Shown: piece after piece, positions 16,724 to 23,858 of the stretch
Layout: each line of letters opens with the position of its first letter
Numbering within the stretch: position 1 is the stretch's first letter
Source of the DNA: Actinophytocola glycyrrhizae
GTDB taxonomy: Bacteria; Actinomycetota; Actinomycetes; Mycobacteriales; Pseudonocardiaceae
Assembly (NCBI RefSeq): GCF_042653545.1
Contig: NZ_JBHSIS010000003.1
Span: forward strand, 558,001-622,000
Length of the DNA stretch: 64,000 bases
Direction: 5' to 3'
Translations under genes and position numbers: made by a program
The notes under the pieces: generated by a model
The model's database searches: none
What the model was told of the DNA's origin: nothing
The model's input: the letters and a program-made list of their open reading frames with translations, nothing else

Positions 16724-18259
16724 TCACGCCCAGCGGATGGCCGCCAGTTGGACGAGCAGCGCGAGCCGGGTGTCCGGGTTGTCGAGGTCGACCTCCGCCA
16801 GGTCGACGAGCTTGGCCATCCGGTACCGCAGCGTGTTCGGGTGGATCCGCAGCGCCCTGCTCGCCGCGCGCGGGTCGCCGGGGTGGCGCAGCCACTCGTA
16901 CAGCGTGTCCACGTACGACGTGCCGGCCTGCTCGTCCTGCGCGCGCAGCACGGAGAGGGGCCCGAACTCGGTCGCGCCCGCACCGAGCGCGCCGGTGGCG
17001 GACCGGTGCAGCACCAGCACCTGCCACGCGTCCTCGTTGCTGACCAGGGGACCGGTGATCAGGCCGGTCCGCAGCAGGTTCAGCATCTCCTCGGCCAGCG
17101 TCCTCGACCGGGTCAGCTCGGTCAGCGGCACCGGCGGTCCGGCCGCGACCAGCGGTTCCTCCTCGGCGGCCAGCGCCTGGCGCAGCGCGGGCCACCCACT
17201 GCGGTCCGGCACCACCGCGTACAGGACGTCCCGCAGCTCGGTCACGGCGAGCCGTTTGCCGACCCCCGCGGTGATCCGCTCCCACAGCGCGAGCCGCATG
17301 CCCTCGGCGCCCAGCGGGTCCGGGGTGCGGATGGCCATGGCCACCACCCGGTGCGGCTCGTCGGGCAGGTCCAGCTCGGCCGCGGCGAGCCGCACGCTGC
17401 CGGTGCCCTCCAGGACCGCGCGGACCAGCTCGGCGGACCGGCGGCGCTCGGCGTCCTCGCGGGCCCGGCGGCGCAGCAGGTGCAGCGCCACGACCGGTGC
17501 CGTGTCGGCGAACGCGGCCGCCCGCTCGTCGGACACCGGTCCCGCCACGACCGCCCACATGGAACCGAGCAGCTCGCCGCCCATGCGGATCGGCACGATC
17601 AGCCGGGGGAGGGTGCCGTCGGCCTGCCTCGGCACGAAGATCGTCGTCCGGCCGCGGGACAGCTCCCGGAACACCCCCCGCGACCGGAAGCGGGCGAGCA
17701 CGTCGTCCGGCACCCGCCGTCCCATGATCGTCGACACCCGGGCCGGGTCGGTGCGGTCCTGCCGTGCGGAGTAGGCGAGCACGCGCGAGTTCGCGTCCTC
17801 GATGGTGACCGGCGCGTCGACCACCGCGGCGGCCGCGTCGGCCAGCCGGAACAGGTCGCCGAGGCCGGGTTCGCCGCCGCGGGAGTCGTCGGACTCGTCG
17901 GCGGCCGCGTCCAGCACGGACCGCAGGAGCCACACGACCTGCGCCCATGAGGCGGCGGCGTGGACCTCCACCAGCGCGGTCCCGTGTGCCTGCGCTGCCG
18001 ACCGGACCGCGGCCCGCACCGGCAGCGGCGGCTTGAGCAGCACCGCGGCCGCGCCCTGGCTGCCGCAGTACCGGACCAACTCGGCGGCGTCCTTGCTGGC
18101 GTGCACGGCGACGCCGAGGACCAGGTCCCCGTCGCCGACCTGGTCACGCCGCCCGGACTCGGCGATCACGACGTCGGTGACGTGCCCGCCCCGCCCCGCG
18201 AACCGGGTGTGCAGCAGCGTCGGCCCGACCCGGTCCACGACGCCCTGCACGGTGATCAC
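16724..18259 (-). CDS. PucR-family transcriptional regulator (AdeR-like)
   Basis: 511 residues. The N-terminal part resembles the purine-catabolism regulator-like sensory domain (VQGVVDRVGPTLLHTRF; GDLVLGVAVHASKDAAELVRYC). The middle is a GGDEF-like CdaR segment, and the C-terminus is the PucR HTH: LRIHPNTLRYRMAKLVDLAEV followed by RLALLVQLAAIRWA. In Bacillus subtilis the PucR-family activator AdeR switches on ald; here the gene sits directly upstream of ald on the same strand, so the same role is likely. GTG at 18259 is chosen because the family-like sequence begins there. Confidence 0.85.
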   Translation of the reverse strand: MITVQGVVDRVGPTLLHTRFAGRGGHVTDVVIAESGRRDQVGDGDLVLGVAVHASKDAAELVRYCGSQGAAAVLLKPPLPVRAAVRSAAQAHGTALVEVHAAASWAQVVWLLRSVLDAAADESDDSRGGEPGLGDLFRLADAAAAVVDAPVTIEDANSRVLAYSARQDRTDPARVSTIMGRRVPDDVLARFRSRGVFRELSRGRTTIFVPRQADGTLPRLIVPIRMGGELLGSMWAVVAGPVSDERAAAFADTAPVVALHLLRRRAREDAERRRSAELVRAVLEGTGSVRLAAAELDLPDEPHRVVAMAIRTPDPLGAEGMRLALWERITAGVGKRLAVTELRDVLYAVVPDRSGWPALRQALAAEEEPLVAAGPPVPLTELTRSRTLAEEMLNLLRTGLITGPLVSNEDAWQVLVLHRSATGALGAGATEFGPLSVLRAQDEQAGTSYVDTLYEWLRHPGDPRAASRALRIHPNTLRYRMAKLVDLAEVDLDNPDTRLALLVQLAAIRWA

Positions 18260-18346
18260 GGCAGCAAGTATGCAAGGACGGCCGCTCCGGGTGCCGGTCG
18301 AAGACCCCGATGACACGCGGTACGCGCCGGGGCGTCGACGAGTGCC

Positions 18347-18411
18347 GTGAATGGGCCGTTCAGGGCGCTGAGTGCCCTGAACGCGCCTTTCAGGGCATCG
18401 GCCACGCCGTC
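18347..18411. repeat. Two-unit copy of the 20-bp palindromic array family
   Basis: Two 20-bp units (18347-18366 and 18377-18396) are separated by a 10-bp spacer; a 12-bp spacer and the first bases of a third unit follow. The arrangement matches the central part of the array at 23526-23635. It ends at the stop codon of the adjacent minus-strand gene. Confidence 0.7.
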
Positions 18412-18866
18412 TAGGACAACGCCGTGGTGATCCAGTCCGCGACCGGCAGGTCGCGGCGGACGCATTCGTCGGACAACCGCATGGTCCACCGGAGTGCCTG
18501 GACCATCAGCATGTCCATCTCCTCCGGTGCCGCGTTGGTGAGCGCGATCTCGATGTGTGCGCGCGCCGACTCGCTGTCGCCGTGCACCTCCGCGAGCAGT
18601 ACCCGCACCGCGGTGCGGACCGGCGGGTCGGCCTCGTCGATCGGCACCTCGTTGCCCGCGTTGTCGTACACCTGCATCTTCACCGGTGCCGTGCCGCCTG
18701 CGCCGAGTGCCGCCACCATCGCGCTGCACTCGTGGAACAGCAACGACATCACGTCCCTGGCGTGCTCGTCCGGGACCGCGGGCTCCGCCATCCCCGCCTG
18801 CATGGCGGTGAGCGCGGCGCTGGCCGCGACCACCACCTGTGACTCAGGATCCACCGAACACACCAC
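18411..18866 (-). CDS. Hypothetical protein coupled to the GGDEF gene
   Basis: 151 residues with no recognised domain. It appears all-helical, with a Cys/Met-rich first half (VMSLLFHECSAMVAAL) and an acidic middle (IDEADPPVRTAVRVLLAEVHG) that ends in helices with MDMLMVQALRWTMRL. It overlaps the 3' end of the diguanylate-cyclase-like gene by about 20 bp, so the two are translated together, which suggests it works with that protein. GTG codons at 18866, 18863 and 18854 are possible starts; the last has a better-spaced purine-rich site. Confidence 0.65.
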   Translation of the reverse strand: MVCSVDPESQVVVAASAALTAMQAGMAEPAVPDEHARDVMSLLFHECSAMVAALGAGGTAPVKMQVYDNAGNEVPIDEADPPVRTAVRVLLAEVHGDSESARAHIEIALTNAAPEEMDMLMVQALRWTMRLSDECVRRDLPVADWITTALS

Positions 18867-20919
18867 CCTGCGCGGTGGCCACCCCGATGGCCGCCCACCA
18901 GTCCGCCGCTTCGAGCGTGGGCACGTCGAGCACCGAGCAGACGGCGTCGAGCGTGGCGAACATCCGCACCGTGCGCGCGGTCTCCTCGGCCAGCACCGGA
19001 CTGCCGGCCCCGAGCGCGCCGGACAGCGTCACCGACCGCGCCCCGGTGCTGCTGACCAGCTCGAAGTCCAGCGGCCCGCCCGTGACCCCGCACAACCCGA
19101 CCCGTACGCCGATGTCGGCGAGCACCTCCCGGTTGTCCCGCGCGTCACCGAAGTCGTCGAGCAGCGCGCCGACGTCGAGCGACAGCTCCAGCCGGTCCTC
19201 GGCGAGCCCGCTCTCCTCCAGTGCCGTTCGCACGGCACGCACGAGGTCGGCGTCGCCGGACTGGTTGCGGGTCAGCTGCACCCGCAGCAAGCCGGGCGAA
19301 CCGGCGAACCCCTTGCAGGCAGCCAGCAACAGCAACGGTCCGATGTGGACCGACCAGCCGGTGCGTTCCGCGAGCTGAAGGCACGTCGCGTGGTCGGTCT
19401 CGTCCCACGCCAGAACCGCCCGCGCGCCAACGGGTTCGCGGTCCGCCAGCCGCACGACCGGCACGAGCTCCACGGTCAGGTCGCCGACCTCCCACGCGGC
19501 GGGCAGCGACGCGGCGAGCCGGTCGAGCCGGAGGGCCGTCCGGTCCTCGTCGTCGTGGAACCCGGCCCACTGCCGCCTGCCGGTGGCCTTCGCCTTGCGC
19601 AGTGCGGTGTCCGCGGCACGGAACAACTCGGCCGCGTCGCCATCGCCCGCGTACCTGCGCACCGCGCCGACGCTCGCGCCGACCGCGACGCCGATCCCGT
19701 CGATGTACTCCGGTTCGGCCAGCTCCCCGGTGATCGTGGCGATCAGGTCACCGATGTCCTGCGTGGCCGGCGAGTCCTCGATGAGCACGGCGAACTCGTC
19801 GCCCGCGATGCGGGCCACGAGCGCGTCCTCCTCCGACACCGCCGCCTCGAGCCTGCGGCCGACGGCCTGCAGCAGCCGGTCGCCGACCGCGTGGCCGAAG
19901 CTGTTGTTCACCAGTGAGAACGCATCGAGGTTGAGGCAGCACAACGTGATCGTCGCCTTCGGGTCGGCACGTTCGAGCATGCTCTCCAGCTTCGTGTGGA
20001 AGCACTGCCGGTTCGCGAGGCCGGTCAGCGCGTCGTAGAGCAGCTGGTGGCCGAGCCGGTCCTGCAACAGGTGCAGCTCGGTGACGTCCTGCACCATCGT
20101 GACGAAGTAGACGGGTGTGCCCGCGCCGTCACGCAGCAGTGAGATCGCGAGCAGCACCCACGCGACCTCGCCGTTCTCCTTGCGGAGCCTGCGGTGTTCC
20201 TGCACGCGGGACTGCCCGCCGTCGAGGATGCGGTGGTAGGCGCCCATCACGTCGCCCGCGCCCTCGTCGCGGAAGATGTCGGTCAGCATCCGGCCGGGCA
20301 GCCGCTCGGAGCTGGTGGCGAGGATCGCGCCGAGTGCCGGGTTGGCCTCGATGCACATGCCGTTGAGATCGGTGATCGCGATGCCCGAGGCGGACGAGGC
20401 GAACACCTCGAGGAAGCGGTTCTCGATGCCCCTCAGGTTGTGCTCTGCCCGCAGGACCGCGTTGAACAGCGCCTGTTTGACCTCTTCCTGCTGGGTGAGC
20501 GTGTAGCCCCGCAGCCCGTCCGCGTAGCCGGCGGACAGCGCGCCGAGCAGTGCGACCGTGCGTCGCGCCAGCTCGGTGTCCGGGGTCGTGGCGAGGTCGG
20601 CGAGCAGTTCGCGGGAGAGCACGTTGATCGTGGCCGCGAGCGCGGGCGGGTCGACGAAGCCCTCGCTGACGAGCCGTGCGCCGATACGGGTGCCCGCCGA
20701 CACGGAGAACTCGTCGGCGCCGAGCGACGCGAGCACGTCGTCGACCAGTTCGAGGAGGAGGTTCTCGATGTCGTCGGCGGACCGGGGGATGTACGACGCG
20801 GACGTCGCCGACCTGGTCCAGGCGCGCGCCAGCTGCTCCCGGCGGTGCACGGGCGGAGCGGTCACGCTTGGGTCGGGCATTGCGGGATGTCCATGGTTGT
20901 GTGGTCGTTGCTCATGCAT
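18844..20919 (-). CDS. PAS-GGDEF protein with degenerate EAL domain
   Basis: 691 residues of cyclic-di-GMP signalling type. A helical N-terminal region (1-150) is followed by a PAS domain at about 165-283 and a GGDEF domain at about 290-450. Residues 470-691 have an EAL-like fold. The diguanylate cyclase signature reads RIAGDEF (370-376), AGDEF instead of GGDEF, which can still be active in other proteins. The EAL motif is lost (GARAVLAW at about 498), and the later catalytic Asn, Glu and Asp-Asp positions also look replaced, so phosphodiesterase activity is unlikely. It probably makes or senses c-di-GMP in the cytoplasm. A small helical protein gene overlaps its end. Confidence 0.88.
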   Translation of the reverse strand: MHEQRPHNHGHPAMPDPSVTAPPVHRREQLARAWTRSATSASYIPRSADDIENLLLELVDDVLASLGADEFSVSAGTRIGARLVSEGFVDPPALAATINVLSRELLADLATTPDTELARRTVALLGALSAGYADGLRGYTLTQQEEVKQALFNAVLRAEHNLRGIENRFLEVFASSASGIAITDLNGMCIEANPALGAILATSSERLPGRMLTDIFRDEGAGDVMGAYHRILDGGQSRVQEHRRLRKENGEVAWVLLAISLLRDGAGTPVYFVTMVQDVTELHLLQDRLGHQLLYDALTGLANRQCFHTKLESMLERADPKATITLCCLNLDAFSLVNNSFGHAVGDRLLQAVGRRLEAAVSEEDALVARIAGDEFAVLIEDSPATQDIGDLIATITGELAEPEYIDGIGVAVGASVGAVRRYAGDGDAAELFRAADTALRKAKATGRRQWAGFHDDEDRTALRLDRLAASLPAAWEVGDLTVELVPVVRLADREPVGARAVLAWDETDHATCLQLAERTGWSVHIGPLLLLAACKGFAGSPGLLRVQLTRNQSGDADLVRAVRTALEESGLAEDRLELSLDVGALLDDFGDARDNREVLADIGVRVGLCGVTGGPLDFELVSSTGARSVTLSGALGAGSPVLAEETARTVRMFATLDAVCSVLDVPTLEAADWWAAIGVATAQGGVFGGS

Positions 20920-20967
20920 GGTGCCCGGGCACGGGCCGTCGCCGCCACCCAGTCATCCCCGACCGTG

Positions 20968-21765
20968 TTAACCCTTCCGGGCGACCCCGGCGTACAGACC
21001 GTCGTTCTCGTCGTCGGCCTCCCGCTCCGGCCGCCACTGCGACGTGCCGACGAGACCGGGCGCCACCAGCTCGAAGTCGCCGAAGAACGACAGGATCTCC
21101 GACCTGGTGCGGGACATCACGGTGTTCTGCGACTTCTTCAGCTTCTCGATGATCTCCTCGCTGGTGTCCTCCCCGAAGTCGTCGGTGAGGTGGGTGAGGG
21201 CGAGGTAGCTGCCGGGCGCGAGCGCGTTGCGGTAGGTCGCGAAGACCTCGCCGGGGTCGTGCTCGGGCAGGATGTAGTGACCGATCGTGATTCCCAGCAA
21301 CCCGATGGGCTGGTCGAAGTCGAGGACGCGCCGGGTGGTCTCGTCGTTGAGCACGAGGTTGGGCTTGGTGATGTCGGCGTGCACCATCGCCGCGCTCGGG
21401 TTGCCGTCCAGCAGGAGCTGGCTGTGCGCGACCGCGACGTGCTCGTTGTCGACGTAGACCACCCTGGCCCTCGGGTCGACCGCCTGGGCGACCTCGTGCA
21501 CGTTGCCGACGGTGGGGATGCCGGACCCGAGGTCGAGGAACTGCCGGATGCCCTGCTCGACCAGGAACAGCACCGCGCGCCGCATGAACGCCCTGTTCTG
21601 GATGACGAACCGCTTGACCTCGGGCTGCACCTTGAGCAGCTCCTCGGCAAGCGCGCGGTCGACCGCGAAGTTGTGGTTGCCGCCGAGGACGTAGTCGTAC
21701 ATCCGCGCCGCACTGGCCTTTTCGAGGTCAACCGAGGTCGGAACCCAGTTGGTCTGCTGTGACAC
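20968..21765 (-). CDS. SAM-dependent methyltransferase, Methyltransf_19 (DUF574) family
   Basis: 265 residues. Family hallmarks: an opening of VDLEKASAARMYDYVLGGNHNF, then RFVIQNRAFMRRAV, and the cofactor loop QFLDLGSGIPTVGNVHEVAQ, then VVYVDNEHVAVAHS. These proteins are abundant in Streptomyces and Pseudonocardiaceae; their substrates are mostly unknown. GTG start with AGGTGG upstream. It is paralogous to the protein at 34642-35442. It stands alone between the GGDEF gene and the TetR regulator, with no operon partner. Confidence 0.88.
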   Translation of the reverse strand: MSQQTNWVPTSVDLEKASAARMYDYVLGGNHNFAVDRALAEELLKVQPEVKRFVIQNRAFMRRAVLFLVEQGIRQFLDLGSGIPTVGNVHEVAQAVDPRARVVYVDNEHVAVAHSQLLLDGNPSAAMVHADITKPNLVLNDETTRRVLDFDQPIGLLGITIGHYILPEHDPGEVFATYRNALAPGSYLALTHLTDDFGEDTSEEIIEKLKKSQNTVMSRTRSEILSFFGDFELVAPGLVGTSQWRPEREADDENDGLYAGVARKG

Positions 21766-21891
21766 CGTCCACCTCTTGGTCTGAATCGATCGGTAAGCGA
21801 GACACTACCGAGACGTCGACCTGCTGTGGCGGGCGGTCACCCGTATGGACCACCCGAAGAAAACGTTTGCCGAGGCGGTGATCACACCCGG

Positions 21892-22461
21892 TCAGCGCCG
21901 GGTTTCCCCCGCCACGCCCGCGAGTGCCGCGGCGGCCATCTCGCGCAGCATCGTGGCCATCCCGTCGCGGCCGATGTGGCGGCTGTGCGGGGTCGAGTTG
22001 ATCAGCCCGAACACGGCGTGCGCGGCGGCGCGGGCGGTCGGCTCGTCGAGTTCGGCCGCGGTCTCGCGGACCGCCTGCACCCACACCTCGACGTAGCGGC
22101 GCTGCAGTGCCCGCACGCGGCGGTGGTCCGGGTCGGTGAGGTTGCCGAGGTTGCGTTCCTGCACGGTGATCAGCGCGGGGTTGTCGAGCGCGAAGTCGAC
22201 GTGGAAGGCGATCAGCTCGCCGAGGAGCTTCGCGGGGTCCTCGGTGCGTTCGCGCCGTTCCAGCCCGCCGGCGAGCAGCACCTCGCTGATGGCGGTCAGC
22301 ATCTCGCCGAGCATCGCGTCCTTGCTGCGGAAGTGCCGGTAGAGCGCGGGCCCGGACACCCCGACGGCGGCGCCGATCTCGTCGATGCCCACCCCGTGGA
22401 AACCGTGGCGCGCGAACAGTTCCGCTGCGGCGGCGAGTATCTGCTCGCGGCGAGTGGGCAC
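21892..22461 (-). CDS. TetR-family regulator of acyl-CoA catabolism (AccR-like)
   Basis: 189 residues. The TetR helix-turn-helix is at 6-50 (REQILAAAAELFARHGFHGV, then GVSGPALYRHFRSKD); the C-terminal ligand domain resembles the SACE_7040/KstR2-type regulators. A perfect 16-bp palindrome lies 22 bp upstream of its GTG start, and a close match lies directly before accD at 23859. So it most likely represses itself and the accD-accA-acd operon. From memory, Streptomyces avermitilis AccR binds GTTAA-N6-TTAAC and controls the equivalent operon; both sites here fit that pattern closely. The inducer is probably an acyl-CoA. Confidence 0.85.
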   Translation of the reverse strand: MPTRREQILAAAAELFARHGFHGVGIDEIGAAVGVSGPALYRHFRSKDAMLGEMLTAISEVLLAGGLERRERTEDPAKLLGELIAFHVDFALDNPALITVQERNLGNLTDPDHRRVRALQRRYVEVWVQAVRETAAELDEPTARAAAHAVFGLINSTPHSRHIGRDGMATMLREMAAAALAGVAGETRR

Positions 22462-22483
22462 GGCGACATGCTACCGACCCGAC

Positions 22484-22499
22484 GTTAGCGGCCGCTAAC
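22484..22499. promoter_or_regulatory. Operator palindrome GTTAGCGGCCGCTAAC
   Basis: A perfect 16-bp palindrome 22 bp upstream of the TetR gene, in the divergent gap with the SGNH hydrolase gene. Its outer arms GTTAN/NTAAC recur at 23829-23844 before accD. It is the likely autoregulatory site of the TetR protein. Confidence 0.7.
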
Positions 22500-22625
22500 A
22501 CCGTCGCTCACCAGTGTCGATCGGTTGCCGTCTGGCAACCGTGAACGACTAACGAGGTGGTCCGGCGCCCCGTTACCTGCTGGTAGTGATGTTGATCGTC
22601 GGGAATCCCTCCACAGGAGGTTGAA

Positions 22626-23423
22626 ATGCGTCTCCGTTCCATTGTCATCTCCCTCTTCGCGGCCGTGGCCGCGACCGGCGCGGCCGTGGCCCCCGCGTCG
22701 GCCGATCCCGTTGTGGCAGCGGGAAAGTACGTCGCGCTCGGTGACTCGTACGCGTCCGGCACGGGTGCCGGCGACTACGGCGACAGCGGTGGCTGCAAGC
22801 GCAGCGCCAACGCGTACGCGCAGCTGTGGGCCGACGCCAACGCCCCGTCCGCGTTCGACTTCGTCGCCTGTTCCGGCGCGGTCACCTCGGACGTCCTCGC
22901 CGACCAGGTCGGCGCCCTCACCTCGGACACCGAGCTCGTCACGATCTCCATCGGCGGCAACGACGCGGGTTTCGCGGACGTCATGACAGACTGCAACCTC
23001 GGCTCGGACGCCGCTTGCGTGGCCCGCAACCAGGAGGCGCAGAACTTCGCGCGCACCACGCTGCCCGGCAGGCTGGACGGCGTCTACACCGAGATCAGCG
23101 GCCGGGCGCCGAACGCGCGGGTGGTCGTGCTCGGCTACCCGCACATCTACCAGCTGAACGGTGACTGCAACGTCGGTCTTTCCGAGACCAAGCGCGCGGC
23201 CATCAACAGCTCGTCCGACGTGCTGGCCGAGGTCGTCTCCGCCCGTGCCGGCGCGTTCGGCTTCACCTTCGTGGACGGGCGCCCCGCGTTCGCAGGCCAC
23301 GAGATCTGCTCGGCCGGTGACTGGTGGCTGAACAGCGTCACCTTCCCGATCGACGAGTCGTATCACCCGAACGCGGCCGGTCACCGCGGCGGCTACTACG
23401 CGGCGTTGTCCGCGGTCGCCTAG
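22626..23423 (+). CDS. Secreted SGNH/GDSL hydrolase
   Basis: 265 residues with a Sec signal peptide (basic MRLRS, hydrophobic core, AxA-like cleavage near ASADP). The mature enzyme has block I YVALGDSYASGTGAG with the nucleophilic Ser, block III IGGNDAGF with the oxyanion Asn, and a C-terminal DESYHPNAAGHRG carrying catalytic Asp/His. Six cysteines could form three disulfides, as in Streptomyces extracellular lipases of this type. It probably hydrolyses lipids or esters outside the cell. The start has an excellent site, AGGAGG 6 bp upstream. It diverges from the TetR gene, so the 22484 operator might also touch its promoter. Confidence 0.92.
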   Translation: MRLRSIVISLFAAVAATGAAVAPASADPVVAAGKYVALGDSYASGTGAGDYGDSGGCKRSANAYAQLWADANAPSAFDFVACSGAVTSDVLADQVGALTSDTELVTISIGGNDAGFADVMTDCNLGSDAACVARNQEAQNFARTTLPGRLDGVYTEISGRAPNARVVVLGYPHIYQLNGDCNVGLSETKRAAINSSSDVLAEVVSARAGAFGFTFVDGRPAFAGHEICSAGDWWLNSVTFPIDESYHPNAAGHRGGYYAALSAVA

Positions 23424-23481
23424 ATCGTTCCCCCGCTGTCCCGAAAGTGTCGTTCGGGGGCGCCCGCACCCGCGCAGCGGA

Positions 23482-23504
23482 CGTCGGGCGCGCAGCGCCC
23501 GACG
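23482..23504. terminator. 10-bp GC hairpin after the SGNH hydrolase gene
   Basis: CGTCGGGCGC at 23482-23491 pairs perfectly with 23495-23504 around a 3-nt loop, 59 bp after the stop. It is a likely terminator without a U-tract. Confidence 0.5.
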
Positions 23505-23525
23505 GGCACCGGCAGGCGGGCCGCG

Positions 23526-23635
23526 GTGAAAGGCGCGTTCACGGCGTGACGAGTGCCGTCAATGGGCCGTTCAGGGCGCTCAGCGCCCTGAACGCGCCTT
23601 TCAGGGCATTGCCACGCCGTCAACGCGCCTTTCAC
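23526..23635. repeat. Four-unit palindromic array, full copy
   Basis: Four 20-bp quasi-palindromic units start at 23526, 23558, 23588 and 23619, with spacers of 12, 10 and 11 bp. The outermost 14-bp arms (GTGAAAGGCGCGTT and its complement) pair perfectly across the array. Copies of the same architecture lie at 31381-31491 and 44822-44932. The array follows the SGNH hydrolase gene and encodes no plausible protein. Confidence 0.85.
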
Positions 23636-23757
23636 AGCACAAAGCCAGGGCGCGCCGCGCCCGGCCCGCGCAACCCCGATGGTGGCGCAAGCCCTCCGTC
23701 ACCCCAAAGACCTGCCCGTCCGGCGACGACAACCCCCAAACGGCAACCCGGGCTCCG
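23636..23757. repeat. Shared tail segment adjoining the palindromic array
   Basis: GC-rich DNA that matches the tails of the other two full copies: a CCAGGGCGC(G/T)CCGCGCCCGGC block, then a CAACCCCGA(T/C)GGTGGCGCAAGC block, then GACCTGCCCGTCCGGCGA. It follows the array in the same order as at 31492 and, inverted, at 44639-44821. No gene is seen. Confidence 0.7.
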
Positions 23758-23828
23758 CCATGAGCGTGAGTAAAGGCGAACCGGGCACCGGCTGGACGGG
23801 TGCGCTGGACGGGGATAACATCGCTCAT

Positions 23829-23844
23829 GTTAACGATGGCTAAC
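23829..23844. promoter_or_regulatory. Operator before accD
   Basis: GTTAACGATGGCTAAC, an imperfect palindrome with 6 of 8 bases paired, lies 14 bp before the accD ATG. It shares GTTA...GCTAAC with the palindrome at 22484-22499. It is the likely site where the TetR protein represses the accD-accA-acd operon. Confidence 0.7.
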
Positions 23845-23858
23845 CTGAGCGGAGTGAG

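Noticed and set aside
23526..23635. CRISPR array
   Set aside because: Units are quasi-palindromic 20-mers with 10-12 bp spacers, only four units, and spacers similar between copies. There are no cas genes.
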